Positions 6,262 through 11,674 of a stretch of 11,674 nt of DNA are shown here, piece by piece (within the stretch, counting starts at the first letter, position 1; each line of letters begins with the position of its first letter). Source of the DNA: Methanothrix sp. (GTDB lineage: Archaea; Halobacteriota; Methanosarcinia; Methanotrichales; Methanotrichaceae). The notes under the pieces are model-generated. The model saw only the letters and a program-made list of their open reading frames with translations, was not told the DNA's origin and did no database searches. Location: NCBI GenBank assembly GCA_028679775.1, contig JAJRAX010000045.1, positions 1-11,674 of the forward strand. The letters are read 5' to 3'. A program made the position numbers and the translations under genes.

Positions 6262-6750
6262 TCAGGGATTGAGCCTCCAGACTGTGTAATTGAGAAACCC
6301 GGCAAAACTCACCCAGAGAAAGTAGGGGATCAGGAGCAGGGCTGCCTCACGCCTGATTGACCAGAATGTGACGATTGTTTGCAGTATGAGCAGCCAAAGG
6401 AGCACAATGACAAGAATTCCTGCCAGTGGCGACTGCAAGCCGAAGAAGGCATAGGACCAGAGCACATTGACAAGAAGCTGAGAGGCAAATGTTGCCAGGG
6501 CGACTCTGTGGTTTGGACTGCCCTGGCCATCACGCCAGATCAAGAAGAGGGAGAGCCCCATCATGGCGAAGAGAGCTATCCAGACTGCAGAGAAGACAAA
6601 TCCAGGCGGATTGAACCAGGGCTTGTTAAGTGTCTGATACCACGTGACGACCGAGCTGGCCGTAAAGATTGAGCCCACAATTCCGACAGCCTCGCAGACT
6701 CCGATGCACACGATAATCTGCCCCGCCTCTTTTGCCGTTATGGATTTCAT
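6262..6750 (-). CDS. tspO: TspO/MBR family membrane protein
   Basis: 162 aa, the usual TspO length, with five hydrophobic helices (about 10-30, 50-72, 83-104, 108-131, 137-157). Family signatures are present: WYQTLNKPWFNPPGFVFSAVW at 37-57, the NVLWSYAFFG segment with Asn95 and Trp98, and a C-terminal PYFLWVSFAGFLNYTVWRLN. TspO proteins bind tetrapyrroles and are tied to porphyrin handling and oxidative or light stress in bacteria; the archaeal role is not established. Its ATG overlaps the cupin stop as ATGA (6747-6750), so translation is probably coupled to the cupin and the unknown gene upstream. Confidence 0.93.
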   Translation of the reverse strand: MKSITAKEAGQIIVCIGVCEAVGIVGSIFTASSVVTWYQTLNKPWFNPPGFVFSAVWIALFAMMGLSLFLIWRDGQGSPNHRVALATFASQLLVNVLWSYAFFGLQSPLAGILVIVLLWLLILQTIVTFWSIRREAALLLIPYFLWVSFAGFLNYTVWRLNP

Positions 6751-7115
6751 CTGAATATGATCTCCTCGTCTTCTGCTCGCCAGAATGGGTTGACAATGCA
6801 GATGAATTTTAGATCTTTGTCGCTCGTATTTTGCAGGTGCTGAATAGAGCCGGGCGGAATAAGTATGGCCTGGCCGGGCCGAACCTCTTTTAGATCGGAG
6901 TCTATGTGCATCAATCCCTCACCCTCTAAGATGAGGTACACCTCGGAGGAGGTTTTAAGGCGGTGGGGCAGAGAGGCGGTGCCTGCTGGCAGCAGCGCGT
7001 GGGCGATGCTATACGGAAGCTGCACACGGTCACGCTCAGGGTGAAGAAGCTCCGTAAGATATGTCAGGTCCATGGCCTGAAAATATCGGCATCTTGCCAA
7101 ATCTTTAACGATCAT
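6747..7115 (-). CDS. Small single-domain cupin protein
   Basis: 122 aa. The double-stranded beta-helix signatures are visible: motif 1 around PHRLKTSSEVYLILEGEG (His51, Glu58, Gly64; the second His of the usual HxH is Leu53) and motif 2 around GQAILIPPGSIQHLQN (Pro88, Gly89, His93, Asn96). Metal binding by His51, Glu58 and His93 is inferred. Cupins of this size include isomerases, dioxygenase-like enzymes and ligand sensors; the sequence does not say which. It sits in an overlapping three-gene unit: the previous ORF ends 11 bases inside it and its stop overlaps the tspO start. The substrate may therefore be linked to what TspO binds, but that is speculative. Confidence 0.88.
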   Translation of the reverse strand: MIVKDLARCRYFQAMDLTYLTELLHPERDRVQLPYSIAHALLPAGTASLPHRLKTSSEVYLILEGEGLMHIDSDLKEVRPGQAILIPPGSIQHLQNTSDKDLKFICIVNPFWRAEDEEIIFR

Positions 7116-7515
7116 ATATGACCAGATTTCTCTTTTTTGTTATTATCGTATTTAAGATCCAGTCAACTAAATCTGGCATTCTTGAAATCATCCTGACCAG
7201 ATTAGGGGTGAGCGGAAATTCGTCCCTCTGGGTGCAGCCTTCCTCTGATTCGTTTCTCTTGCTGATGGCATCGTTGATGAGGTATGCGAATACCGAATAA
7301 AGTTCTCCTTCGTCGCTTAAAGATAGCCCGTCGATGATGTGCATCTGGATATTCTCTCCTGTCGCATCGCAGGTTCGAATGCATAGAGAGGCTCGGCGGT
7401 CTGCCAACAGGATAAAGAAGTACCTTTCCGGGTGCCAAAGCAGGTCACAGCGCAAATTCCTATGATTGACCTCTATTCCAATCCGCATCTTACTCACGAC
7501 CCATGCCGACTTCAT
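7105..7515 (-). CDS. Conserved-looking 136-aa protein of unknown function, first gene of the cupin-tspO unit
   Basis: I recognise no family. The protein is soluble, without signal peptide or membrane segments. The N-terminal half is beta-rich (MRIGIEVNHRNLRCDLLWHPERYFFILLADR) and the C-terminal half helical and acidic or basic (NLVRMISRMPDLVDWILNTIITKKR). Two cysteines at about 46 and 50 (CIRTC) are close together. Start ATG 7513-7515 has AGGA upstream; an internal Met10 is an alternative. The last 11 bases overlap the cupin start (ATGATCGTTAA), so the two are probably co-translated. The gene is divergent from queE, with a TATA-like box at 7537-7544 (minus strand). Confidence 0.7.
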   Translation of the reverse strand: MKSAWVVSKMRIGIEVNHRNLRCDLLWHPERYFFILLADRRASLCIRTCDATGENIQMHIIDGLSLSDEGELYSVFAYLINDAISKRNESEEGCTQRDEFPLTPNLVRMISRMPDLVDWILNTIITKKRNLVIYDR

Positions 7516-7536
7516 TCAAATCCTAATAGTATAATC

Positions 7537-7544
7537 TTAAATAG
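7537..7544 (-). promoter_or_regulatory. Candidate TATA box for the unknown-cupin-tspO unit
   Basis: CTATTTAA on the minus strand is about 25 bases before the ATG at 7515, implying a leaderless or very short-leader transcript. Confidence 0.35.
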
Positions 7545-7557
7545 TGATCGTTTATGG

Positions 7558-7568
7558 AGTATATATTT
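7558..7568 (+). promoter_or_regulatory. TATA box of queE
   Basis: AGTATATATTT is a near-ideal archaeal TATA element. Transcription would start near 7588-7592, leaving a short leader that carries GGAGG at 7601-7605. Confidence 0.5.
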
Positions 7569-7611
7569 TTTGGTCGAACATCAGTCGAGCATTTATCTTT
7601 GGAGGATTGAT

Positions 7612-7632
7612 ATGGGGCTTAAATGCGTCTGA
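7612..7632 (+). CDS. Six-codon upstream ORF (MGLKCV) overlapping the queE start
   Basis: ATG 7612 sits 6 bases after the strong GGAGG at 7601-7605, and its stop (7630-7632) lies inside queE in another frame. The queE ATG at 7623 is 17 bases from that ribosome site, so ribosomes might first start here. It could couple or limit queE translation, or be chance. Confidence 0.35.
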   Translation: MGLKCV

Positions 7633-8222
7633 TTGAGATATTTGATTCGATACAGGGTGAGGGTCCAGCAATGGGAAGGCCGGCTACATTTGTGAGGTTT
7701 GCCGGATGCAATCTTCGATGCCAGGGATGCGATACAGATCAAAAGGCGCACTGGCAAATGTCACTTCCTGATGTTTTAGCTAAAATTCGAGGAGATCGCG
7801 TGGTCATCACTGGAGGAGAGCCCACAATGCAGATGAGGGAGTTCTCTGAGTTGATCTCACTTCTGCACAGCCACGGCAAGGAGATACACATTGAGAGCAA
7901 TGGCACCAATCCGATCGCCGAGGAAATTTTAAAGAAGATTCGATATGCAGTGATCAGTCCAAAGAGATGCTCAGATTTTCATCTCAATTTTTGGGCTAGC
8001 AAGGAGAATGTGCACCTCAAGTTTGTGATGGGCACGGCTCCCTGGTGCTGGACATCGAGTCTTTTAGAGCCATATCTGCCCATCCTCGATAGATGTCGGG
8101 TCTGGATAATGGCCTATGGCACAGATCAGGAGATGATGGGTGCGAGAGATGCCTGGGATCTGGCGATGAAGCTCGGAATAAATTACTCCGACCGGCTGCA
8201 TATCAGGCTCTTGAAGAGATAG
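7623..8222 (+). CDS. queE: 7-carboxy-7-deazaguanine synthase (QueE), radical SAM
   Basis: Converts 6-carboxy-tetrahydropterin to 7-carboxy-7-deazaguanine, a step toward preQ0. In archaea preQ0 is placed at position 15 of tRNAs and becomes archaeosine. 199 aa, normal for the family. The N-terminus IEIFDSIQGEGPAMGRPATFVRFAGCNLRCQGCDT carries the QueE signature and the CxxxCxxC cluster ligands Cys29, Cys33 and Cys36. GGEP follows at 64-67 (SAM binding), then ESNGT at 91-95, SPK at 112-114 and a C-terminal DRLHIRL. The ATG at 7623 is forced by an in-frame TAA at 7620-7622 and by family alignment. The usual partners queC and queD are not in the window. It is divergent from the cupin unit. Confidence 0.95.
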   Translation: MRLIEIFDSIQGEGPAMGRPATFVRFAGCNLRCQGCDTDQKAHWQMSLPDVLAKIRGDRVVITGGEPTMQMREFSELISLLHSHGKEIHIESNGTNPIAEEILKKIRYAVISPKRCSDFHLNFWASKENVHLKFVMGTAPWCWTSSLLEPYLPILDRCRVWIMAYGTDQEMMGARDAWDLAMKLGINYSDRLHIRLLKR

Positions 8223-8274
8223 AAGGGGATGGATCCGCCCGCCGGGAGTAGTCAGAAAAGTTGGGCCGGGCGGC

Positions 8275-8284
8275 CAAATATATG
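8275..8284 (+). promoter_or_regulatory. Candidate TATA box before the cyclophilin-like gene
   Basis: CAAATATATG lies about 70-80 bases before the likely start codons at 8342/8354. The GC-rich inverted repeat just upstream (CCGCCCG 8235-8241 with CGGGCGG 8267-8273) may mark the end of the queE transcript, though it has no T-tract. Confidence 0.35.
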
Positions 8285-8353
8285 ATAATATCCGCAGATA
8301 TGAGTAGATTTACCGTGCGGGGCGAAAGTAATCGTAATAGGATGGATAGACTT

Positions 8354-8707
8354 ATGAGGATGATCGAGATCGAGATCTTAGGAAAAGGCAAGTCTCTGGC
8401 AAAGCTGGATGAGAGAAATCCGAAAATCAGAGAGGCGTTCTTCGACTCTCTGCCGATCGAGGGCACAACGAACCTCTGGGGCGAGGAGGTTTACTTCGAT
8501 GTTGCCATGCAGATGGAAAACGAGAATCCTTCGCTTTCTGCCGTCGCTGGCGACATCTGCTACTGGTCGCCGGGGCCCGCATTTTGCATCTTCTTTGGCA
8601 AGACCCAGCCCTATTCTGCGGTAAACCACATCGGTAAGGTTACAGCAGGACTGGAGATATTCAGAATGGCAGAGACGGGGGACCGAATAGTGATTAGAAG
8701 GCGGTGA
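8354..8707 (+). CDS. Cyclophilin-like-fold protein (COG2164 type)
   Basis: 117 aa. The sequence matches small archaeal proteins with a cyclophilin-like beta barrel (Cyclophil_like family): an N-terminal strand MIEIEIL, then LPIEGTTNLWGEEVYF, then VAGDICYWSPGPAFCIFFGKTQ, and a C-terminal GDRIVIRR. These lack known prolyl-isomerase activity and their function is unclear. The frame is open back to TTG 8261, but homology begins at about 8360 and the TATA box lies inside that extension, so a start at ATG 8354 (or 8342 or 8360) is preferred. AGGA at 8339-8342 is a possible ribosome site for 8354. It lies downstream of queE on the same strand with a 131-bp gap. Confidence 0.85.
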   Translation: MRMIEIEILGKGKSLAKLDERNPKIREAFFDSLPIEGTTNLWGEEVYFDVAMQMENENPSLSAVAGDICYWSPGPAFCIFFGKTQPYSAVNHIGKVTAGLEIFRMAETGDRIVIRRR

Positions 8708-8718
8708 GCTGACTAACA

Positions 8719-8729
8719 CCCCTTTTTTT
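8719..8729 (+). terminator. T-tract terminator after the cyclophilin-like gene
   Basis: CCCC followed by T7 (8723-8729) begins about 15 bases after the stop, an archaeal-type terminator. In the rest of the gap to 8836 there is only a 9-bp inverted repeat, AAAGCATCC (8753-8761) with GGATGCTTT (8793-8801), which may serve the convergent gene. Confidence 0.55.
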
Positions 8730-8836
8730 CGCGACGCGCAGAGAGACCGCAGAAAGCATCCAAATTTCAAGGAGAACGCAGAAGCATTTGTGGGATGCTT
8801 TTCATGCTTTTTGCCGACATCTTGATGGTGATTGGC

Positions 8837-9466
8837 TCATGTCATCCCTATCTGTTCTTTTATTGCTTTGATATCTGCCTGCACTTGCCTCATACTCATT
8901 CCGTGTCCTGGTTGGATGTCTTCTCTTAAGCCCTTTACTTCTTCCAAGACCTGAGGAATAACATCTGTGTTTGCCTTCATTTGTGGTATCATATCGGTGT
9001 TCTGGCGCACTGCCTTGATGTCGACCTTCATCTCTTTGATGTCACCCTTCATCTCTTTGATGTCACCCTTCATCTCTTTGATGTCACCCTTCATCTCTTT
9101 GATGTCAACTTTCATCTCTTTGAGGTCGTCCCTCATATCAAGCAGCAGTGGGATGGCCTTGTCCAGCTGGACGAATGAGCAGAGCATAGCTACCTCACTG
9201 GTTCGCCCAACGTAGCCGTCATAGGGCTCGGAGGTCACCTTGGTGACTTCGGCTAGTTCCGGCTTATCTTTCTCAACTGTCTTCAAGAAAGCTTTGATTC
9301 TGCTCTCATCTCCTTTCACCAGAGCTATTACCTCCTGGTGGTCTTCCTCATCCCAGTTGTAGGTGGAGAGGCCGGGCAATGCCATGTTCATAGCATGTTT
9401 AAGCAAAAACACACGATAGCCCACATCATGGACTTTGGGACCAATAATCTTGATCTTCAGCTTCAT
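8837..9466 (-). CDS. Acylphosphatase-like domain fused to a repetitive coiled coil
   Basis: 209 aa. Residues 1-90 fit an acylphosphatase fold: a strand KLKIKIIGP, then VHDVGYRVFLLKHAM with the catalytic-type Arg18, Asn37 in TYNW, then VIALVKGDESRIKAFLKTV and AEVTKVTSEPYDG. The canonical GRVQGVGFR loop is altered to GPKVHDVGYR and the usual GWVRN segment is degenerate, so activity is doubtful. After a linker, residues about 112-155 are five near-identical heptads of the DIKEMKG type, a charged coiled coil, and then two related MIPQMKANTD/VIPQVLEE blocks and a further helix. Ordinary acylphosphatases are about 90 aa. The C-terminal half suggests oligomerisation or partner binding. The start ATG 9464-9466 has no clear ribosome site. 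It is cytoplasmic by sequence and stands alone on this strand. Confidence 0.75.
   Translation of the reverse strand: MKLKIKIIGPKVHDVGYRVFLLKHAMNMALPGLSTYNWDEEDHQEVIALVKGDESRIKAFLKTVEKDKPELAEVTKVTSEPYDGYVGRTSEVAMLCSFVQLDKAIPLLLDMRDDLKEMKVDIKEMKGDIKEMKGDIKEMKGDIKEMKVDIKAVRQNTDMIPQMKANTDVIPQVLEEVKGLREDIQPGHGMSMRQVQADIKAIKEQIGMT
9027..9131. repeat. Five tandem 21-bp repeats encoding the coiled-coil heptads
   Basis: Units begin with TTCATCTCTTTGATGTC at 9027, 9048, 9069, 9090 and 9111. The middle three are identical and the outer ones vary at a few bases. One unit equals one heptad, so copy-number change lengthens the coiled coil without breaking the frame. No spacers, so not a CRISPR array. Confidence 0.95.
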
Positions 9467-9555
9467 AGTCGTCTTTGATATACATCCACAAGCTATTTGA
9501 TTGTTTCCTCGATTGTGGACAGTCTGCCAAGAGTCTATATCTGGCAGCTAGAAAC

Positions 9556-9563
9556 TTTAAATA
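9556..9563 (+). promoter_or_regulatory. TATA box of the tRNA-Gly gene
   Basis: TTTAAATA, preceded by GAAAC as a BRE, lies about 27 bases before the first base of the tRNA, exactly the archaeal spacing. Confidence 0.8.
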
Positions 9564-9588
9564 CGAGAAGCTGCATCGCTTGCAAAGA

Positions 9589-9660
9589 GCGGCTGTGGTC
9601 CAGTGGTTATGACATAGGCTTCCCAAGCCTGTAACCCGGGTTCGAATCCCGGCAGCCGCA
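9589..9660 (+). tRNA. tRNA-Gly, anticodon CCC
   Basis: 72 nt. The acceptor GCGGCTG pairs with CAGCCGC, leaving discriminator A9660. The D arm is TGGTCCAGTGGTTATGACA. The anticodon stem TAGGC/GCCTG encloses the loop TTCCCAA with anticodon CCC, which reads GGG (Gly). The T arm CCGGGTTCGAATCCCGG has a 5-bp stem and the standard loop. CCA is not encoded. T4 at 9663-9666 follows as terminator. No intron. It lies between two minus-strand genes and has its own promoter. Confidence 0.97.
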
Positions 9661-9749
9661 CGTTTTCTTCTCAAACAAAATTGCAGGGAAATATCGTTCG
9701 CCTCGGTCGGACCTGACCTCTCGAAGTGTTCTGGGCACAGGTTAATGAT

Positions 9750-9757
9750 AAAAAAAA
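9750..9757 (-). terminator. T8 terminator after hisF
   Basis: A8 on the plus strand gives T8 on the minus strand, starting 21 bases after the hisF stop: a standard archaeal T-tract terminator. The rest of the 9661-9778 gap holds nothing recognisable. Confidence 0.6.
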
Positions 9758-9778
9758 TGTTGAAACCAACTTTGGCCT

Positions 9779-10597
9779 TTATCGTCTTACCCTGATCCCA
9801 TTTGCTTCAAGATAGTCCTTCACCTGGCCCACAGTGTACTCGCCTCTGTGGAACATGCCCGCAGCCAATGCCGCCTCGGCCTTGGCGACTGTGAACGCCT
9901 CCAGGATGTGCTGGGGAGTGGAAGCTCCACCGCTAGCGATGACCGGGATATTCACTGCATCGCAAATGGCTTTGGTGAGTGGAAGGTCGTACCCGATATT
10001 GGTTCCGTCCCGGTCCATGCTCGTAGGCAAAAGCTCTCCTACGCCAAAGCTTTCCATCTTGCGGCACCAGTCTATCGCATCGATGCCCATCGGCTTTCGC
10101 CCGCCGAAGATGACCAGCTCAAACCAGGCTTTTGTTCCGTCCTCCATCTCGTAGACATTGACACCTGGGACGATATCGGAATTGCGCCGGGCATCGACTG
10201 CCAAAGTGATGCGATTGCTTCCGAAGGCAGCGGAGGCCTCCTTGACGAAATCGGGATTCTTGACGGCGGCTGTGTTGATGCCCACCTTATCGGCTCCCGC
10301 ATCCAGTATCTGCTTTATCCCCTCCAGGCTTCCAATCCCCCCGCCCACGGCAAAGGGTATGTCCACTGCATCTGCGACCTTCCTGATAACGTCCACCATG
10401 GTCTTTCTGCCCTCATGTGAGGCGGTTATGTCCAGAAAGACCAGCTCATCAGCGCCCTGCTCTTGGTAGCGCCTGGCAAACTCTACGGGATCGCCCTGCC
10501 TCTTCAGATCAACGAACTTGATGCCCTTGACAACTGAGGGGACGCCGTCCACGACCTTGACATCCAGACAGGGAACTATCTTGGCGTAATCGTTCAT
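9779..10597 (-). CDS. hisF: Imidazole glycerol phosphate synthase cyclase subunit HisF
   Basis: Forms imidazole glycerol phosphate and AICAR from PRFAR and ammonia supplied by the HisH glutaminase; histidine synthesis, cytoplasm. 272 aa, slightly longer than the common ~255, with a (beta/alpha)8 barrel. Key features: KIVPCLDVK with catalytic Asp12, GADELVFLDITAS at 48-60, VGGGIGS at 84-90, TLAVDARRN with catalytic Asp135, SMDRDGTN at 193-200 and IASGGAS at 220-226. The start at ATG 10595-10597 is chosen because family proteins begin at this point. The frame extends to ATG 10636, but those 13 extra residues are not typical, and TTTTTTAC about 27 bases upstream (10621-10628) would make 10597 a leaderless start. 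A short insert (RRNSDIVPGVNVYEMEDGTKAW) accounts for some of the length. hisH is not in the window. Confidence 0.96.
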   Translation of the reverse strand: MNDYAKIVPCLDVKVVDGVPSVVKGIKFVDLKRQGDPVEFARRYQEQGADELVFLDITASHEGRKTMVDVIRKVADAVDIPFAVGGGIGSLEGIKQILDAGADKVGINTAAVKNPDFVKEASAAFGSNRITLAVDARRNSDIVPGVNVYEMEDGTKAWFELVIFGGRKPMGIDAIDWCRKMESFGVGELLPTSMDRDGTNIGYDLPLTKAICDAVNIPVIASGGASTPQHILEAFTVAKAEAALAAGMFHRGEYTVGQVKDYLEANGIRVRR

Positions 10598-10639
10598 GGC
10601 CAGGTAAAGGGTGGCATGGAGTAAAAAAGTTGTCATTGC

Positions 10640-10673
10640 AAAAATCGGGCCGGAGGGCCGGAAATCTCCGGCC
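10640..10673 (-). terminator. GC-rich hairpin plus T5 after the Cdc48-type gene
   Basis: On the minus strand GGCCGGAG (10673-10666) pairs with CTCCGGCC (10655-10648) over a 10-base loop, followed after CGA by T5 (10644-10640). It sits 23 bases after the ATPase stop and before hisF, separating the two transcription units. Confidence 0.7.
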
Positions 10674-10696
10674 TCAGAACCAGGCTTTCCCTTTGC

Positions 10697-11674
10697 TTAT
10701 GCTGCCTTGGCTCCTGCAAACCTCTTGTAGATCTCCATCTCTGAAGCTGTTGGCTTGACCTTCTTGAGGGCCTCCTCGAAGTGCTTGGCCTCCAGCTTGT
10801 ACTCGCAGACCTGGGCCTCAACTTTCGCCTTTCCCTCTAGCACGCACTCCCTGATGGCCAGCATCACCGCCTCGCCTACGAGTGCGCCCAGATCGGCTCC
10901 AGAGTACTGGTCAGTTCTTTTGGCCAGCTCCTCGATCTTGACATCATCTGCCAGGGGCTTCTTGGCCGTGTGGATCTTCAGGATCTCCTGGCGGGCCTGC
11001 TCATCCGGCAGACCGATCTCAATCAGCCTGTCAAAGCGCCCGGGCCGGAGCAACGCTGAATCGATGATGTCCGGCCTGTTTGTTGCAGCGATGACCATGA
11101 CGCTGTTCAGGGATTCAAGACCATCAAGCTCTGTGAGGATCTGCGATATCACCCGCTCGGTTACATGCGAGTCGCTGGTCGATCCTCCCCTGGCCGGAGC
11201 AATGGAGTCTATCTCATCCAGGAATATCACCGAGGGCGCAGCCTGCCGGGCCTTCCTGAAGGTCTCACGCACAGCCTTCTCGGACTCGCCTACCCACTTG
11301 CTCAGGAACTCCGGGCCCTTGATGCTTATGAAGTTGGCCTGGCTTTCCGTTGCCACCGCCTTGGCCAGCATTGTCTTGCCGGTACCGGGCGGCCCGTAGA
11401 GCAGTATGCCCTTGGGGGCCTTGGCATCCATGTGAGCGAAGAGCTTGGCATATGTGAGCGGCCACTCCACAGACTCGACGAGCTGCTGCTTGACATCAGA
11501 GAGTCCGCCGATATCCTCCCAGTGAACATTGGGCGACTCGACCATGACCTCACGCATGGCAGACGGCTCCATCTCCCGGAGCGCCTCCAGGAAGTCGTCG
11601 TTGTTGACCTCTATCTTGTTGAGGATATCTGCTGGAATGGATTCGACTTCGAGGTCAAGCTCCGGCAGGATGCG
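10697..11674 (-). CDS. Cdc48/VAT-type AAA ATPase, C-terminal (D2) part, cut by the window edge
   Basis: Hexameric unfoldase that extracts or unfolds proteins for the proteasome. The coding frame runs through the right end of the window; 325 residues are visible, the earlier N-domain and D1 lie outside. Residues 1-45 (ending [20 protein letters not shown]) are the classic D1-D2 linker. Then come [10 protein letters not shown], Walker A GPPGTGKT at 94-101, the pore-loop SKWVGESEK, Walker B VIFLDEID at 149-156, the second region of homology [20 protein letters not shown] with Arg211 and Arg214 as arginine fingers, and the [12 protein letters not shown] sensor-2 region. The family N-D1-D2 protein is about 730-760 aa. 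The stop is TAA at 10697-10699. The C-terminal tail [10 protein letters not shown] lacks an obvious HbYX proteasome-docking motif. An internal ATG at 11572 is not a real start. Confidence 0.95.
   Translation of the reverse strand, partial: RILPELDLEVESIPADILNKIEVNNDDFLEALREMEPSAMREVMVESPNVHWEDIGGLSDVKQQLVESVEWPLTYAKLFAHMDAKAPKGILLYGPPGTGKTMLAKAVATESQANFISIKGPEFLSKWVGESEKAVRETFRKARQAAPSVIFLDEIDSIAPARGGSTSDSHVTERVISQILTELDGLESLNSVMVIAATNRPDIIDSALLRPGRFDRLIEIGLPDEQARQEILKIHTAKKPLADDVKIEELAKRTDQYSGADLGALVGEAVMLAIRECVLEGKAKVEAQVCEYKLEAKHFEEALKKVKPTASEMEIYKRFAGAKAA

Noticed and set aside
8261..8353. N-terminal extension of the cyclophilin-like protein from TTG 8261
   Set aside because: It contains a TATA box, lacks a ribosome site, and family similarity begins near 8360.
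9027..9131. Possible CRISPR array from regular 21-bp repeats
   Set aside because: The repeats abut without spacers and encode in-frame heptads of a coiled coil.
9848..10420. 190-aa plus-strand ORF opposite hisF
   Set aside because: It lies entirely within the conserved hisF coding sequence on the other strand and shows no motif or start signal.
10598..10636. 13-residue N-terminal extension of HisF from ATG 10636
   Set aside because: HisF proteins begin at about the residue encoded at 10597, and the extension overlaps the likely TATA element; no ribosome site precedes 10636.
10755..11399. 214-aa plus-strand ORF opposite the Cdc48-type gene
   Set aside because: It is antisense to a fully conserved AAA domain; its Ser-rich composition is what the reverse strand of a GC-rich gene gives, and it has no ribosome site or family.

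Overview
The window looks like a piece of a methanogenic archaeal chromosome, most likely a Methanothrix (Methanosaeta)-type member of the Methanosarcinales. This rests on archaeal TATA boxes at promoter distance from starts (an ideal one precedes the tRNA), T-tract terminators, a Cdc48/VAT-type ATPase, a metX-CBS fusion, archaeal-style queE, and secreted fasciclin and Ser/Asn-rich proteins. The genus is an inference from gene content; no marker gene settles it.

Layout. (1) 26-577: an in-frame chimera joining the first ~32 residues of an ABC/AAA-type ATPase, before its Walker A, to the C-terminal two thirds of a DUF4276 (Toprim-like) protein. It looks like the scar of a deleted two-gene ATPase-nuclease, defence-type cassette. 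(2) 735-2367: a methionine locus with TATA box, an operator-like dyad, a 26-codon ORF resembling the start of MetY (O-acetylhomoserine sulfhydrylase), and metX fused to a CBS pair. The small ORF overlaps metX as ATGA and may be a second in-frame deletion scar. (3) 2398-3060, minus: a TPR protein whose reading frame has lost a credible start. Upstream of it is a perfect 24-bp inverted repeat with a nested hairpin (3125-3209). (4) 3235-6215: cell-surface genes, namely a signal-peptide/four-TM protein, a two-domain fasciclin protein and a Ser/Asn-rich secreted protein. (5) 7515-6262, minus: three overlapping genes (unknown 136-aa protein, cupin, TspO). (6) 7623-8707, plus: queE (archaeosine/7-deazaguanine pathway) with an overlapping 6-codon upstream ORF, then a cyclophilin-like-fold protein. 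(7) 8837-9466, minus: an acylphosphatase-like domain fused to a coiled coil made of 21-bp DNA repeats. (8) 9589-9660: tRNA-Gly(CCC). (9) 9779-11674, minus: hisF and the C-terminal AAA domain of a Cdc48-type ATPase that runs off the window edge.

Ordinary housekeeping genes (hisF, queE, metX, tRNA, cdc48) are mixed with accessory or surface genes. The most unusual region is the first 900 bases, where two apparent in-frame deletion remnants lie side by side. A third truncated frame (TPR) lies next to a long palindrome further downstream.
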